A DNA stretch of 64,000 nt from Myroides phaeus (GTDB lineage Bacteria; Bacteroidota; Bacteroidia; Flavobacteriales; Flavobacteriaceae), in assembly GCF_009799805.1 (NCBI RefSeq), contig NZ_CP047050.1, positions 262,001 to 326,000 of the forward strand, given 5' to 3'. Shown in pieces: positions 1 to 11,664 of the stretch (its first letter is position 1; each line of letters begins with the position of its first letter). A program made the position numbers and the translations under genes. Below the pieces are notes generated by a model. It was given only the letters and a program-made list of their open reading frames with translations, was not told the DNA's origin and ran no database searches.

Positions 1-1645
1 AAAGTTCTACAGCGTGATTTAGTGCTGATTCTGTAATATCTTTTCCTGACAACATCTGAGCTATTTCCTTAACTCTCTCTTCATAATTAAGCAATACTAA
101 TTGTGAAGTAGTCGTGTCATCATTAGATGTCTTAAACACTTTAAAATGCTGTTTACCTTTAGCAGCAATTTGAGGTAAATGGGTTATTGCTAAAACTTGC
201 ATACTATTTCCCATTCTCTTCATAATTTCGCCCATCTTATCTGCTACTTCTCCTGATACACCCGTATCAATCTCATCAAATATAATGGTAGGCAAATTAG
301 AGTAACTTGCTAAAATCGCTTTAATAGCTAACATAATACGAGACAATTCCCCACCTGAAGCAACTTTTTTCAACAAGCCAAAGTCCATTCCCTTATTAGC
401 CGAAAACAATAATTGAATCTCATCTTTACCATTGTGATAATAATGGGAAGTTTCCTTAATATCAAATTTAAAATTCGCATTAGGCATTCCTACCAAATTC
501 AATATCTCTAAAATCTGCTCTTGTAATACAGGCACAGCTTTTAATCTTGCTGTTGATAATTGTGATCCTAAATCATTTAAAATACTCTCATATTTTAAAA
601 TACTCTTTTCTGTTTCTACAATTTTATCATCTATCCCGGTAGCTAAAAAAGCTTTATCACTTAATTCCTTTTCTATTTCTAACAATTCAGCAACAGTATT
701 TACCTGATGCTTCTTCTGTAAAGAATACAACAATTGCAATCTTTCATTAATCAGATTTAATTGTTCAGGATCAGCTAAAACATTTTCTAATTGACTTTCT
801 ATTTCACTTGCAATATCAGCAACCTCAATTTCTACACTCGCAACTCTATTATACAGTTCTTCAAAATCCTTTGAAAAAGAAGCTGTTTTTTGCAACAGAT
901 TACGAACGTCTTTTAAACCAGAAATAATCCCTACTTGATCATCTGTTAAATGACTAATTGACTGACCAAAATTTTCACGTACAAATTCAACATTGTTTAA
1001 CTTCTCATATTCTTCTTCAAGTTCTTCTTGATTGATATGGGCTAAATTAGCAGCCTCTAATTCCTCTAATAAAAAAGTATTATAATCATGCTCTTTTATC
1101 AAATCTGCTTGCTGTTTAAGCAACTGCTTTAAACTCGATTGTAAACCTTTGTAAATTTTTAAATTACTCTGATACTTATCAAGAAGTTTAAAATTTCCTG
1201 CAACAGCATCTAAAATTTGTATTTGATAAGTTTCATCAGACAATTCATGTGTTTGATGTTGTGAATGTATATCAATTAGATATCCACTTAATTCTTGTAG
1301 AGTACCTAAGTTGACAGGAGTGTCATTAACAAAAGCACGAGACTTTCCAGAAGGAGAAATCTCTCTTCTTATAATTGTCATTCCTTCATAATCAAGCTCC
1401 AATTGCTCAAATAACTCATGTAATTTATAAGGCTCTACTGTGAAATACCCTTCTATAATACACTTTTCTTCCTTATCTTTTAAAGATGATAAGTCTGCTC
1501 TTTTTCCTTGTAATAAACCTAACGCCCCTAATAAAATAGACTTTCCGGCACCGGTTTCTCCAGTAATTATAGAGAACCCATCTGAAAAATCGATATTAAG
1601 CGATTCTATTAAAGCAAAATTCTTTATGGTTAATGATGTAAGCAT
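1..1645 (-). CDS. recN: DNA repair protein RecN (3' end cut by window edge)
   Basis: SMC-like ATPase that acts early in double-strand break repair. The frame is open from an ATG at 1645 to the window edge, giving 548 residues of a family of about 550, so only the last few residues are missing. The N-terminus MLTSLTIKNFALIE is typical, with Walker A GETGAGKS near residue 30. A long coiled-coil middle follows, then the ABC signature ASGGELSR, Walker B TIIFDEIDTGVSG and the H-loop ITHLPQIA near the C-terminus. It is the last visible gene of the bamD-rpoZ-coaBC-PorD operon, 21 bases after the preceding stop. Confidence 0.96.
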   Translation of the reverse strand, partial: MLTSLTIKNFALIESLNIDFSDGFSIITGETGAGKSILLGALGLLQGKRADLSSLKDKEEKCIIEGYFTVEPYKLHELFEQLELDYEGMTIIRREISPSGKSRAFVNDTPVNLGTLQELSGYLIDIHSQHQTHELSDETYQIQILDAVAGNFKLLDKYQSNLKIYKGLQSSLKQLLKQQADLIKEHDYNTFLLEELEAANLAHINQEELEEEYEKLNNVEFVRENFGQSISHLTDDQVGIISGLKDVRNLLQKTASFSKDFEELYNRVASVEIEVADIASEIESQLENVLADPEQLNLINERLQLLYSLQKKHQVNTVAELLEIEKELSDKAFLATGIDDKIVETEKSILKYESILNDLGSQLSTARLKAVPVLQEQILEILNLVGMPNANFKFDIKETSHYYHNGKDEIQLLFSANKGMDFGLLKKVASGGELSRIMLAIKAILASYSNLPTIIFDEIDTGVSGEVADKMGEIMKRMGNSMQVLAITHLPQIAAKGKQHFKVFKTSNDDTTTSQLVLLNYEERVKEIAQMLSGKDITESALNHAVEL

Positions 1646-1666
1646 ATATTATATAACGCTTTAAAA

Positions 1667-2551
1667 CTATAAACTATTCCATTTAGAAGAACTCAACGGA
1701 GCTATTCTATTAAGCACTTCAATTACTCTCTTCTTATTTTTATCTGTAACACCTGAATAAACATTAACTAACTCATCGCTTTTAGCATCTAAAAAAACGC
1801 GTATTAAAAATGAATTAGGCTTAGACTTATGTATTTTTTCTAATTCTAACAACGCATTATAAATCCCTTCACGACCTTGTTCTACATTACTTGTCATAAT
1901 ATCCATTCCCATACGATGATATGTATACAAAGCATCTCTAAAAGGCAAGCCTGTTCCTGCTACAATATCATTTATCAAATAATACCTATTATTTGTCCCA
2001 TCTGCTTGTTTCCACCCTCTATAACCTGATTGTTGCGCAATTGAATTTATAGATGAAGCAGCTTGAAAATAGTTACTTCCACCTCCTTTTGAAAATGTTT
2101 CATTATCTAATCCTATAATCACATTAACATAATACGCTATCAATGAAGTTAAATTAGAATCAAATGAATTCGTATTATAATATAACGGTTCAAACTCAAT
2201 ATAATTGAATGTTATATCCTTGTCGTTAAAACTAAAAACTGTTGATGAATAAGTTGAATTATAAATAGGACGAGAAGATTGCACCTGCAGTGAGCCAGAA
2301 ACTGTATTATTCCCGTATGTATTTACAGTTAGGAAAAAAGAACAATCTATTCTTTCCGAAGGTGCAAACTTTTTAGAAGTCCAACTCGTATTATTTATAA
2401 ACTCTTTAAGAGATTTTTCTAATGTTTTGAAGTAAGCTTGATTACTATTACCTACTTGACTGTGATTAACTGTTACATTCGCATTTAACTCTTGTCCGTA
2501 GTTAATGCAAACTGTAAAAAATAAACCGACAAGCCAAATAAGTTTATGCAT
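1667..2551 (-). CDS. PorD-like / DUF4835 family secreted protein
   Basis: An exported protein of about 294 residues with an N-terminal signal peptide (MHKLIWLVGLFFTVCINYGQ). It matches the DUF4835 family found between coaBC and recN in Flavobacteriaceae, which current annotations link to type IX secretion as PorD. I take the ATG at 2551; the longer frame begins with a TTG at 2560. With the ATG start it overlaps the coaBC stop by 8 bases, indicating translational coupling. The link to type IX secretion comes from family naming and is not visible in motifs. Confidence 0.8.
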   Translation of the reverse strand: MHKLIWLVGLFFTVCINYGQELNANVTVNHSQVGNSNQAYFKTLEKSLKEFINNTSWTSKKFAPSERIDCSFFLTVNTYGNNTVSGSLQVQSSRPIYNSTYSSTVFSFNDKDITFNYIEFEPLYYNTNSFDSNLTSLIAYYVNVIIGLDNETFSKGGGSNYFQAASSINSIAQQSGYRGWKQADGTNNRYYLINDIVAGTGLPFRDALYTYHRMGMDIMTSNVEQGREGIYNALLELEKIHKSKPNSFLIRVFLDAKSDELVNVYSGVTDKNKKRVIEVLNRIAPLSSSKWNSL

Positions 2552-3752
2552 AATGATCAATTATTTTTTGTACAATATCTATTGCTACTTCTTCTTTCAA
2601 TTTTAACTCCATAGGTTCTAAGTTAAAATCTTTATCGATAAAGGTAACTTTATTTGTTGGTTTACCAAAACCTGCCCCCTTATCATTTAAAGAATTTAGT
2701 ACAATTAAATCTAAATTCTTTTTAACTATTTTTTGCTTAGCATGTTCCACCTCATTCTGTGTCTCTAAAGCAAAACCAACCAAGAATTGTTTCTTTTTAA
2801 TTGCCCCTAAAGAAGCAAGAATATCCGGATTCTTATCCATTTCGATAACAAACTCTTCGCTATTCTTTTTGATTTTTTGATCTGCAACATGTTTAGGTCG
2901 ATAATCAGCAACTGCAGCAGCTGCAACTACAGCATCAACAGATTCAAAATACTCGTGACAAGCTGCATACATCTCCTTAGCTGAAAGGATACTAATCACT
3001 TTCACTAATGGATGACTAATCTTTTGATTCGTTGGTCCAGACACTAAAACAACCTCTGCTCCTTTTGTGGCAGCTTCCATTGCAATATCAAACCCCATTT
3101 TTCCAGAAGAATGATTTCCAATAAAACGCACTGGGTCTATCGGTTCATATGTTGGTCCTGCAGTAATTAGAATTTTCTTACCCCTTAAAGGCAATGAAGT
3201 ATTAAAATGTGCATCAATAAAATCAAGAATATGTTCTGGTTCTGCCATCCTCCCCTTACCTACTAATCCACTCGCAAGTTCTCCTTCTTCTGCAGGTATA
3301 ATAATATTACCATAAGACGTTAATAGATTTATATTTCTATCCGTAGATGGATGAACATACATATCTAAGTCCATAGCAGGAGCAACAAATACAGGGCATT
3401 TAGCAGATAAATAAATAGCCATTAATAGATTATCACAAATACCATTAGCCATTTTAGCTAACGTATTTGCAGTAGCGGGAGCTATGATCATAAAATCAGC
3501 CCAAAGCGCTAAATCTACGTGGTTATTCCATGTTCCTCCTTCATCACCAGCATTGAAGAATTTAGTATATACTGGCTTTTTTGATAAAGTAGATAAAGTA
3601 AAAGGAGTCACAAATTGATGAGAAGCAGGTGTCATAATAACTTGTATCTCTGCACCTGCTTTTATAAGTAAACGTACTAAAGCTGCCGTCTTATAAGCGG
3701 CAATTCCACCAGTAACACCCAGTAATATTTTCTTTCCGCTTAACACTGACAT
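2544..3752 (-). CDS. coaBC: Bifunctional phosphopantothenoylcysteine decarboxylase / phosphopantothenate-cysteine ligase
   Basis: Catalyses two consecutive steps of coenzyme A synthesis. It has 402 residues, the usual full length. The N-terminal flavoprotein CoaC half starts GKKILLGVTGGIAAYK and carries the APAMD motif near residue 125. The CoaB half starts about residue 190 with KKILITAGPTYEPIDPVRFI and has NHSSGKMG for nucleotide binding, followed by AAAVADYRP. It lies 14 bases after the rpoZ-like gene and overlaps the next gene, consistent with one operon. Confidence 0.97.
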   Translation of the reverse strand: MSVLSGKKILLGVTGGIAAYKTAALVRLLIKAGAEIQVIMTPASHQFVTPFTLSTLSKKPVYTKFFNAGDEGGTWNNHVDLALWADFMIIAPATANTLAKMANGICDNLLMAIYLSAKCPVFVAPAMDLDMYVHPSTDRNINLLTSYGNIIIPAEEGELASGLVGKGRMAEPEHILDFIDAHFNTSLPLRGKKILITAGPTYEPIDPVRFIGNHSSGKMGFDIAMEAATKGAEVVLVSGPTNQKISHPLVKVISILSAKEMYAACHEYFESVDAVVAAAAVADYRPKHVADQKIKKNSEEFVIEMDKNPDILASLGAIKKKQFLVGFALETQNEVEHAKQKIVKKNLDLIVLNSLNDKGAGFGKPTNKVTFIDKDFNLEPMELKLKEEVAIDIVQKIIDHYA

Positions 3753-3766
3753 TCGCTAAGTATTTA

Positions 3767-4084
3767 TTATTTTACAACTTCTTTGTAAGAAACTCTGTCC
3801 TCTAACCATTCTTCAACAGCTAAAGCGTGAGCTTTAGGTAACTTTTCGTAAAACTTAGAAACCTCAATTTGTTCTTTATTTTCAAAAACTTCATCTAAAC
3901 TATCATTAGTTGTAGCGAACTCTTCCAACTTGTGAACCAATTCATTCTTGATTTCTGTATTGATTTGGTTGGCTCTCTTTGCAATAATAGTAATAGCCTC
4001 ATAAATATTTCCTGTAGGCTGCTCAATCTTATTTTTGTTATAAGTAATTGTGTTAACCGGAGCACTTGTTTTCTTTAAATCCAT
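3767..4084 (-). CDS. rpoZ: RNA polymerase Rpb6/omega-family subunit
   Basis: A small acidic-to-neutral protein of 105 residues matching the Bacteroidetes omega/Rpb6 family, the accessory RNA polymerase subunit that helps assemble beta-prime. The region NIYEAITIIAKRANQIN (about residues 25-42) corresponds to the conserved omega segment that in other bacteria reads as ...R.qi. Position between bamD and coaBC is the expected flavobacterial arrangement and is part of the support. The family is divergent, so the symbol is assigned by homology type and context. Confidence 0.85.
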   Translation of the reverse strand: MDLKKTSAPVNTITYNKNKIEQPTGNIYEAITIIAKRANQINTEIKNELVHKLEEFATTNDSLDEVFENKEQIEVSKFYEKLPKAHALAVEEWLEDRVSYKEVVK

Positions 4085-4098
4085 CTCTTTCGCTTAAG

Positions 4099-4905
4099 TT
4101 ATTTTGAAAATTTTGCTAATTCTTTATTTACATTTTTAATCATATCATCTGCCTTATCCTTATACTTTGTTTCAGCATTAAAACGTATAAGGGTTTCGTA
4201 CATTGATTTTGCCGTATTTAAACGATCTTCAACCTTTGATGCAACACTGTTCATTGCTAATTTGTACGCAGAATCAAATTTATAGTACAAAGCATCTTCT
4301 TTAAACTTTGTACCTGGGTAATCATATATAAAATTATCTAATGCTATAATTGCAGCACCATAATTTCTTGTCCACTCTCCGATTGTATTCAACTGCTTCG
4401 CATTTTCAAAAGCCTTTTGCTCTAACTTTTGATTCATATCAGACATAATACTATTTGCTTCGAATACAAAGTTTGACGCAGGATACTGATCTATAAAAGA
4501 CTGTAACTTCTCTATTGTTGCATAAGTAACGTGTTGATCTAATGAATAAACAGGTGATAACTGAACCCCTGATTTAATCTCTTTCAACAAAGCTTCTTCT
4601 CTTTTTTCACTTCTTGGATACACAGCTGCAAAACTTTTAAATCTTTGTCCTGCTAAAATGTAATCTTTTGTTTGATAAGTCGCCTCTGCAAAGTTGTAAT
4701 ACATCTCCTCTGCTTTTGGATTTGCACGATACACATTTTCCAATTGTTCATACAAACGAATAGCGCTTCTATATTTTTTCTTCTCAAAAAATTGATTAGC
4801 TACTTCTTTCTTATATTCATAATCTTCTGATTTTAATGCCTTTTGCATAGGCCCACAGCTCGCAAAAGAAAGTATTAAAATAGATACACCAATATATTTT
4901 TTCAT
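4099..4905 (-). CDS. bamD: Outer membrane protein assembly lipoprotein BamD
   Basis: Component of the BAM complex that inserts outer membrane beta-barrels. The protein has 268 residues with a lipoprotein signal MKKYIGVSILILSFASC (lipid-accepting Cys at 17), then TPR-type helices (for example EKKKYRSAIRLYEQLENVY and TYQTKDYILAGQRFKSF). An in-frame upstream start at 4956 would put 17 residues before the signal peptide. That stretch overlaps a promoter-like TTG-N18-TATCTTGG (minus strand, 4939-4967), so the ATG at 4905 is preferred. First gene of the operon leading to recN. Confidence 0.93.
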   Translation of the reverse strand: MKKYIGVSILILSFASCGPMQKALKSEDYEYKKEVANQFFEKKKYRSAIRLYEQLENVYRANPKAEEMYYNFAEATYQTKDYILAGQRFKSFAAVYPRSEKREEALLKEIKSGVQLSPVYSLDQHVTYATIEKLQSFIDQYPASNFVFEANSIMSDMNQKLEQKAFENAKQLNTIGEWTRNYGAAIIALDNFIYDYPGTKFKEDALYYKFDSAYKLAMNSVASKVEDRLNTAKSMYETLIRFNAETKYKDKADDMIKNVNKELAKFSK

Positions 4906-4938
4906 ATATGTTTTTCGTTGTTTTAAACAATAGCATTT

Positions 4939-4967
4939 CCAAGATAGTCCTGTCAAAGCAAATGCAA
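4939..4967 (-). promoter_or_regulatory. Candidate promoter for the bamD-recN operon
   Basis: Read on the minus strand: TTG (plus positions 4965-4967), an 18-base spacer, then TATCTTGG (4939-4946), a one-mismatch fit to the Bacteroidetes -7 box TAnnTTTG. A start around 4935 would give a leader of about 30 bases before bamD. Confidence 0.45.
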
Positions 4968-5013
4968 ATTTAAATTAATAATTGCATTATACAAAAACCT
5001 TTTTATACTAAAA

Positions 5014-5043
5014 AGAAAAGATGTCAAAAAAGACATCTTTTCT
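5014..5043 (-). terminator. Intrinsic terminator after ferritin operon
   Basis: A 12-bp perfect stem (5014-5025 with 5032-5043) closes a 6-base A loop. On the minus strand it lies 24 bases past the ferritin stop. A/T runs on both sides mean it could also work in the other direction. Confidence 0.8.
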
Positions 5044-5067
5044 CTTAATTCATTATAAATTAAACGC

Positions 5068-5583
5068 TTAATTTACTGGATTAGTATTTGCTTCTTGGTT
5101 AAAATTCTTGATATCATTATCAAATAAATATAACCCTCCTTTATCATCTCCAATAAGATTAATCTTATCTAAGATTGTACGCGCTGTTGCTTCTTCCTCT
5201 ATTTGTTCTGCTACATACCATTGTAAAAAGTTATGTGTAGCATAATCGCGATCTTCTAATGCAATATGTACTAATTCGTTAATACTTTTAGATACAAATA
5301 CCTCGTGATCAAATAATTGTTTAAACAATCCTTTAATAGAAGTATGATCTAAAGTTGGTTTTGTAATAGCAGGAATAACTGCTTCTCCACCTCTTTGATT
5401 CACATACTTAACTAATTTAAGCATATGTTGGCGTTCTTCATCTGACTGAGCAAACATAAAAGTTGCAATACCTTCAAAACCTTGAATTTCAGCCCAAGAA
5501 GCCATATCTAAATAAATTTGAGAAGAATCTCCTTCTAACTTTATCTGCTCATTTAAAGCATTTTGCAATTTTTCTGATAACAT
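5068..5583 (-). CDS. ftn: Non-heme ferritin
   Basis: Iron-storage ferritin of 171 residues, standard bacterial length. Ferroxidase-centre residues are visible: Glu in QIKLEGDSSQIY (about residue 17), the Glu and His of SDEERQHM (about 50-53), Glu in DHEVFVSKSINEL (about 94), and the Gln of AEQIEEE on the last long helix. It begins 6 bases after the dapA stop, so it is probably the last gene of the ligA-dapA transcript; a terminator follows. Confidence 0.95.
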   Translation of the reverse strand: MLSEKLQNALNEQIKLEGDSSQIYLDMASWAEIQGFEGIATFMFAQSDEERQHMLKLVKYVNQRGGEAVIPAITKPTLDHTSIKGLFKQLFDHEVFVSKSINELVHIALEDRDYATHNFLQWYVAEQIEEEATARTILDKINLIGDDKGGLYLFDNDIKNFNQEANTNPVN

Positions 5584-5589
5584 ACTTTT

Positions 5590-6474
5590 TTATTTTACTA
5601 TTTTACTATACTCTTTTTCTATTCTTGAAGTTAAATCATTATCTACATTAACCAAAGGTAATCTTACACAATGATCTGTAACATTGGCTAACTTCAAGAT
5701 CTCTTTGATACCCCCTGGATTTCCTTGTTCAAAAATCATATCTATAATAGGCATCAATTGGTATTGAAGAGCGAAAGCTTCTTTCACTTCCCCTTTCAAT
5801 CCTAAACGTATCATATCTGTAAATTGTTGTGGTAACCCTTGTCCAATTACAGAAATAACTCCTGCTCCACCTGCTAATACTAATGGTAAAGCTATTGCAT
5901 CATCACCAGAAATCACTAAGAAATCTTTACGTGTTGATTGTCTAATTAATTCCATTCCTTGTACCATACTACCCGCAGCTTCTTTAATTCCGATGATATT
6001 GTCGAAATCATTTGCTAAGCGAATCACTGTACTTGGATTCATATTACTTCCTGTTCTACCAGGTACATTATATAATATAATCGGCAATGGACTATTTAAG
6101 GCAATTTGTTTAAAATGCTGATAAATTCCCTCTTGCGTTGGTTTATTATAATATGGAGACACTGATAATATAGCATCAAAACCCTCTAAGTTTTCCTCCG
6201 TTAATTCTTCCAATACTCCTTGAGTGCAGTTGCCGCCTACACCTAACACTAAAGGCAATCTCTTGTTATTAACTTGCTTTATGGTACGCTTGACTAATTG
6301 TTTCTCTTCCTTACTCAATGTTGCTGATTCTCCTGTAGTTCCTAATACCACAAGATATTCAACTCCTCCTGAAATTGTGTATTCTACCAATCTCTGTAAT
6401 GCTTCTACATCTACAGAGAAATCGCTTTTGAATGGCGTTACTAATGCCACTCCCGTACCAATAAGTGATTGCAT
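5590..6474 (-). CDS. dapA: 4-hydroxy-tetrahydrodipicolinate synthase
   Basis: Condenses pyruvate with aspartate semialdehyde in lysine and diaminopimelate synthesis. It has 294 residues, full length. Visible motifs are [10 protein letters not shown] at the N-terminus, the GTTGES loop near residue 46, YNVPGRTG around the active-site Tyr (about 135), and the Schiff-base Lys in [10 protein letters not shown] (about 163). It sits between a DUF6913-like gene (16-base gap) and ferritin (6-base gap). Confidence 0.97.
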   Translation of the reverse strand: MQSLIGTGVALVTPFKSDFSVDVEALQRLVEYTISGGVEYLVVLGTTGESATLSKEEKQLVKRTIKQVNNKRLPLVLGVGGNCTQGVLEELTEENLEGFDAILSVSPYYNKPTQEGIYQHFKQIALNSPLPIILYNVPGRTGSNMNPSTVIRLANDFDNIIGIKEAAGSMVQGMELIRQSTRKDFLVISGDDAIALPLVLAGGAGVISVIGQGLPQQFTDMIRLGLKGEVKEAFALQYQLMPIIDMIFEQGNPGGIKEILKLANVTDHCVRLPLVNVDNDLTSRIEKEYSKIVK

Positions 6475-6490
6475 AGTTTTAATGTATTAA

Positions 6491-7003
6491 TTATTTTTTA
6501 AAAACTTTAATGTATTTGAATAAGTTGTCGATATAACTCTTAACATTCAAATCAGAAACCTCTAAACAAAAATGGTTCCCCTTTGTATTAACAGACGAAA
6601 TACCAACCTTAAATTTTGCAAGGGACTTTGCAGTCACCCACAATAATGGCGCACTATCACTTGTGTAATAACTAATCAAAAGATCGTAATCTGCTCCTAT
6701 AAAATCTAACACTTCTTTTTTATCTGTACTTCCAGACATAGTAAAGTCTTTTATTTTAAAGAAATTCTCATCTCCTTTTGATTCTTTGTTATCATTTGAA
6801 TAAACAAGAAACTGTACTTGACTTTGCTTAACACCTTTCGTGTTCAAAGCCTCCAGCAATTCCGAAAGCATTGTCGAATCTGCCTTTTCAACTACAATAC
6901 CTATCTTTTTAAATTCGTATTTAAAATCCGTAGGTACTGGCGTTAATTTAGCACTCTCAACACTTTTTCGTATTGCTCTTTTCTTCAAAGTGTTAAACCA
7001 CAT
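6491..7003 (-). CDS. Conserved flavobacterial hypothetical protein (DUF6913-like)
   Basis: A basic-start protein of 170 residues, MWFNTLKKRAIRKSVESAKL, with no signal peptide, membrane segment or catalytic motif that I recognise. From memory a DUF6913 protein occupies this place beside dapA in flavobacteria; I cannot confirm the family here. The longer reading (to 7033) starts at TTG, so the ATG at 7003 is preferred. Co-directional with ligA upstream and dapA downstream. Confidence 0.7.
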   Translation of the reverse strand: MWFNTLKKRAIRKSVESAKLTPVPTDFKYEFKKIGIVVEKADSTMLSELLEALNTKGVKQSQVQFLVYSNDNKESKGDENFFKIKDFTMSGSTDKKEVLDFIGADYDLLISYYTSDSAPLLWVTAKSLAKFKVGISSVNTKGNHFCLEVSDLNVKSYIDNLFKYIKVFKK

Positions 7004-7068
7004 ATAAGCTCCAATTTTTGTAAAGTTAATCAAATCAACAATTAAGATTGCCTATTTTTAACAAGGTT

Positions 7069-9078
<2,010 letters not shown>

Positions 9079-9552
9079 TTATAACTTCAACATATCTTTG
9101 AATTGTGTATATAACACACCTTCACTCAAAATAGCTCCTTGTTGAATAATAGAAAATAACTCCGCATTTCTATCTTCTCCAAATTTCTTTCCTCCGTGAC
9201 GAATCTCAACTGCCTCTGTAAACACAGCATCAGATAACCATTGTAATCCTTCTTTTGTCAAGAAATCAATATCAGATTGTAAAGCTTTAATTACAATAGT
9301 ATTAATCTCAGTATCGTCAAAACCAAATAAGAAAATATGACTTGGAGAATAATGCTCTAAATATTTAGCATTTGATAAAACTCCCTCCCAAATCAAATCA
9401 GAAAACACATCTAACTCTTGTTCAGCCACTTCTGGCTTCTCTGCTTTTATCTTATCCCATTCGTTTTTATCTATTTGCTGTGAAGCTAAAAAATTAGTAA
9501 ACTCTGGGTGTAATTCTTCAAATTGTTCTTTCGTAAGACGGCTATACTTCAT
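9079..9552 (-). CDS. Conserved hypothetical protein (DUF6495-like)
   Basis: An acidic soluble protein of 157 residues. The stretch EVAEQELDVFSDLIWEGVL is typical of a flavobacterial family that I recall as DUF6495; its function is unknown. There is no signal peptide and no membrane segment. It is the first gene of the minus-strand group leading into ligA. A TATTTTTG box on the minus strand at 9572-9579 is a candidate -7 element 20 bases upstream, though no TTG lies at the right distance. Confidence 0.75.
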   Translation of the reverse strand: MKYSRLTKEQFEELHPEFTNFLASQQIDKNEWDKIKAEKPEVAEQELDVFSDLIWEGVLSNAKYLEHYSPSHIFLFGFDDTEINTIVIKALQSDIDFLTKEGLQWLSDAVFTEAVEIRHGGKKFGEDRNAELFSIIQQGAILSEGVLYTQFKDMLKL

Positions 9553-9674
9553 TGTAATATATTTTAAAAATCAAAAATACTAAATTCTAAACGTAATTAA
9601 TATCAAAAAACTTATCTTATCTTTTATATCCACTAATCCTATTGAATAACAAGCATCTGAATAATTCAAATAAA

Positions 9675-9710
9675 AAATCTCTTTAAAACATTTAAGCTTT
9701 AAAGAGATTT
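9675..9710 (-). terminator. Intrinsic terminator after the lipoprotein gene
   Basis: A 13-bp perfect stem (9675-9687 with 9698-9710) with a 10-base loop, flanked by A on the left, which is a T tract on the minus strand. It follows the stop of the 9731-10396 gene. Confidence 0.8.
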
Positions 9711-9730
9711 ATTTTATTTATATCCACTAT

Positions 9731-10396
9731 TTATTTTAAAAACTGTTTACCTTGTTCTAACAAATTTTTATCATATTTCAACTCCTGAATCTCTTCATAG
9801 ATTGGGTCGTAATATAGTTTCTTTGTCTTGATATCAAAAAACAAATGTTTAGCTCCTGCTATTCTATCCGGGTAGTCTTCATAAATAGTTATACCATAAT
9901 AATTACCAAAAGCTTTACTTGCATCATTACTAACTTGAGGAGAAACATCTAACATCATACCAACTCCCTTTCCATCATTTTTAATAACTTCTGCCTTGAA
10001 CTCATCACTTAAATAATACCCCATCTCACTTGACTTGACTATATTATAAACAAAGTCATAACTGTCAAAATCCTTGCTGTAAAACAACTTATCTTCTTGC
10101 TTAGATTCTTTCAACAATTTCTCAGGCTTTACCTTAAGTGACTTAGCTGTCAATTCTAAAATATAAGGAACATCTTCATATAAATTCTTTCGCTCTACTG
10201 AAGTCGGGTCTTTCAAAAACTTACCTTCAATAGAGTTTTCATCAACTACTTCCTCTATTTTTTCATCTTCTTCTCCAGGTTGTGCTACTTGCTCAATATT
10301 ATCTTGAGGCTGTACTTCTTCAGTCTCTTTTTTACATTGTACTAACAATAAACACAAAGTTGAAACACAACACACTTTTAAAATAGTTCGAATCAT
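9731..10396 (-). CDS. Predicted lipoprotein of unknown function
   Basis: 221 residues. The lipoprotein signal MIRTILKVCCVSTLCLLLVQC is followed by a very acidic, low-complexity linker (about residues 22-56, rich in Glu, Asp and Gln) and a globular domain with no motif I recognise. A minus-strand -7-like box TATCTTTA at 10421-10428 lies 25 bases upstream, and a terminator follows, so the gene is probably monocistronic. Confidence 0.75.
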   Translation of the reverse strand: MIRTILKVCCVSTLCLLLVQCKKETEEVQPQDNIEQVAQPGEEDEKIEEVVDENSIEGKFLKDPTSVERKNLYEDVPYILELTAKSLKVKPEKLLKESKQEDKLFYSKDFDSYDFVYNIVKSSEMGYYLSDEFKAEVIKNDGKGVGMMLDVSPQVSNDASKAFGNYYGITIYEDYPDRIAGAKHLFFDIKTKKLYYDPIYEEIQELKYDKNLLEQGKQFLK

Positions 10397-10433
10397 AATA
10401 TATAGAAAATTGGTAAAACCTAAAGATACAAAA

Positions 10434-10456
10434 AAAGGCCTTCCAATGGAGGGCCT
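10434..10456 (-). terminator. Intrinsic terminator of the rpsF-rpsR-rplI operon
   Basis: On the minus strand an AAGGCC...GGCCTT stem with one internal mismatch is followed by seven T residues, 25 bases after the rplI stop. Confidence 0.85.
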
Positions 10457-10480
10457 TCTATATATATAATCAAAAAATGA

Positions 10481-10924
10481 CTATTCTTGCTCAGCGATTA
10501 CTTCGTAATCAACTTCAACGATTACATCACGGTGTAAACGAACGTTAGCAGTATATTTACCTAAACGTTTGATAACTCCTGAAGTGATGAATTTTCTGTC
10601 AATTTCTTGACCTTCTTTAGCGAATGCTTCAGCGATATTAGCGTTAGTAACAGATCCGAATAATTTTTCTCCACCTGCTTTAACAGCGATTTTAATATCT
10701 AAAGCTTTTAATGCTTCAGCAATAACTTTTGCGTCTGCAATTAATTTAGCTTCTTTGTGCGCTCTTTGTTTTAAGTTCTCAGCTAATACTTTCTTTGCAG
10801 AAGGTGTAGCTAAAACTGCCATTCCTTGAGGAATTAAGTAGTTACGTCCGTATCCTGGTTTAACAGTTACTACGTCGTCTTTGAAACCTAATTTTTGAAC
10901 GTCTTGTTTTAAGATAATTTCCAT
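10481..10924 (-). CDS. rplI: 50S ribosomal protein L9
   Basis: Large-subunit protein that binds 23S rRNA. It has 147 residues, starting MEIILKQDVQKLGFKDD with the conserved N-terminal domain (GYGRNYLIPQGMA, about 24-36), a long connecting helix and the C-terminal domain (GEKLFGSVTNANIAEA). An upstream in-frame ATG at 10957 would add 11 non-conserved residues; the conserved MEIILK start at 10924 is chosen. Last gene of the S6-S18-L9 operon. Confidence 0.97.
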   Translation of the reverse strand: MEIILKQDVQKLGFKDDVVTVKPGYGRNYLIPQGMAVLATPSAKKVLAENLKQRAHKEAKLIADAKVIAEALKALDIKIAVKAGGEKLFGSVTNANIAEAFAKEGQEIDRKFITSGVIKRLGKYTANVRLHRDVIVEVDYEVIAEQE

Positions 10925-10986
10925 GTTGATGTCCTTTTTAAAGAAGTTAGGTTTCACGGTGTGAAAACCAACAACTTAATTTGTTA

Positions 10987-11283
10987 TTATTTTAATAAAT
11001 CAGCTACGTATGGCATTAAAGCTAAGTGACGAGCTCTTTTTACCGCTACAGATACTTTTCTTTGGAATTTCAAAGAAGTTCCTGTTAAACGACGAGGAAG
11101 AATTTTTCCTTGTTCGTTAACGAATTTCAATAAGAAATCAGCATCTTTATAGTCAATATATTGGATTCCAGATTTTTTGAAACGACAGTACTTTTTAGCT
11201 TTGTTTGTTTCAATGTTTAAAGGCGTTAGATATCTGATATCTCCGTCTTTTTTACCTTTTGCAGATTGTTCTATACTTGACAT
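10987..11283 (-). CDS. rpsR: 30S ribosomal protein S18
   Basis: 98 residues. Contains the family core [20 protein letters not shown] and the C-terminal [28 protein letters not shown], which pairs with S6 on the platform of the small subunit. It starts 5 bases after the rpsF stop. Confidence 0.97.
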   Translation of the reverse strand: MSSIEQSAKGKKDGDIRYLTPLNIETNKAKKYCRFKKSGIQYIDYKDADFLLKFVNEQGKILPRRLTGTSLKFQRKVSVAVKRARHLALMPYVADLLK

Positions 11284-11288
11284 AACAA

Positions 11289-11630
11289 TTAAGCTTTTTT
11301 AGATTTTAATTTCTCTCTTCTTCTTTCAGCCCAAGAAATAGCGTGTTTGTCTAAAGTTACAGTTAAGAAACGCATAACTCTTTCATCACGTCTGAATTCA
11401 GTTTCTAAGCTAAGGATAACTTCTCCTGGAGCTTTGAATTCGAATAAGTGATAAAATCCACTTTTCTTGTGTTGGATTTCATAAGCTAATTTTTTTAAGC
11501 CCCAATCCTCTTTAGATACCATCTCTCCACCGCGAGAAGTAATAAATTCTTCGAATTTAATTACTGTTTCCTTTACCTGAGTTTCAGATAAAACGGGATT
11601 CAAGATGAAAACAGTTTCATAATGATTCAT
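11289..11630 (-). CDS. rpsF: 30S ribosomal protein S6
   Basis: 113 residues. Starts [16 protein letters not shown], with [21 protein letters not shown] (about 43-63) typical of S6 and the C-terminal [14 protein letters not shown]. First gene of the operon, with a perfect promoter just upstream (minus strand, 11665-11695). Confidence 0.97.
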   Translation of the reverse strand: MNHYETVFILNPVLSETQVKETVIKFEEFITSRGGEMVSKEDWGLKKLAYEIQHKKSGFYHLFEFKAPGEVILSLETEFRRDERVMRFLTVTLDKHAISWAERRREKLKSKKA

Positions 11631-11664
11631 AAATACAAAATTTTATTTGTTACAAAATTGGGTG

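Noticed and set aside
1440..1664. Plus-strand frame of 74 codons
   Set aside because: It lies wholly opposite the recN N-terminus, whose ATPase motifs are intact; it has no domain and no promoter.
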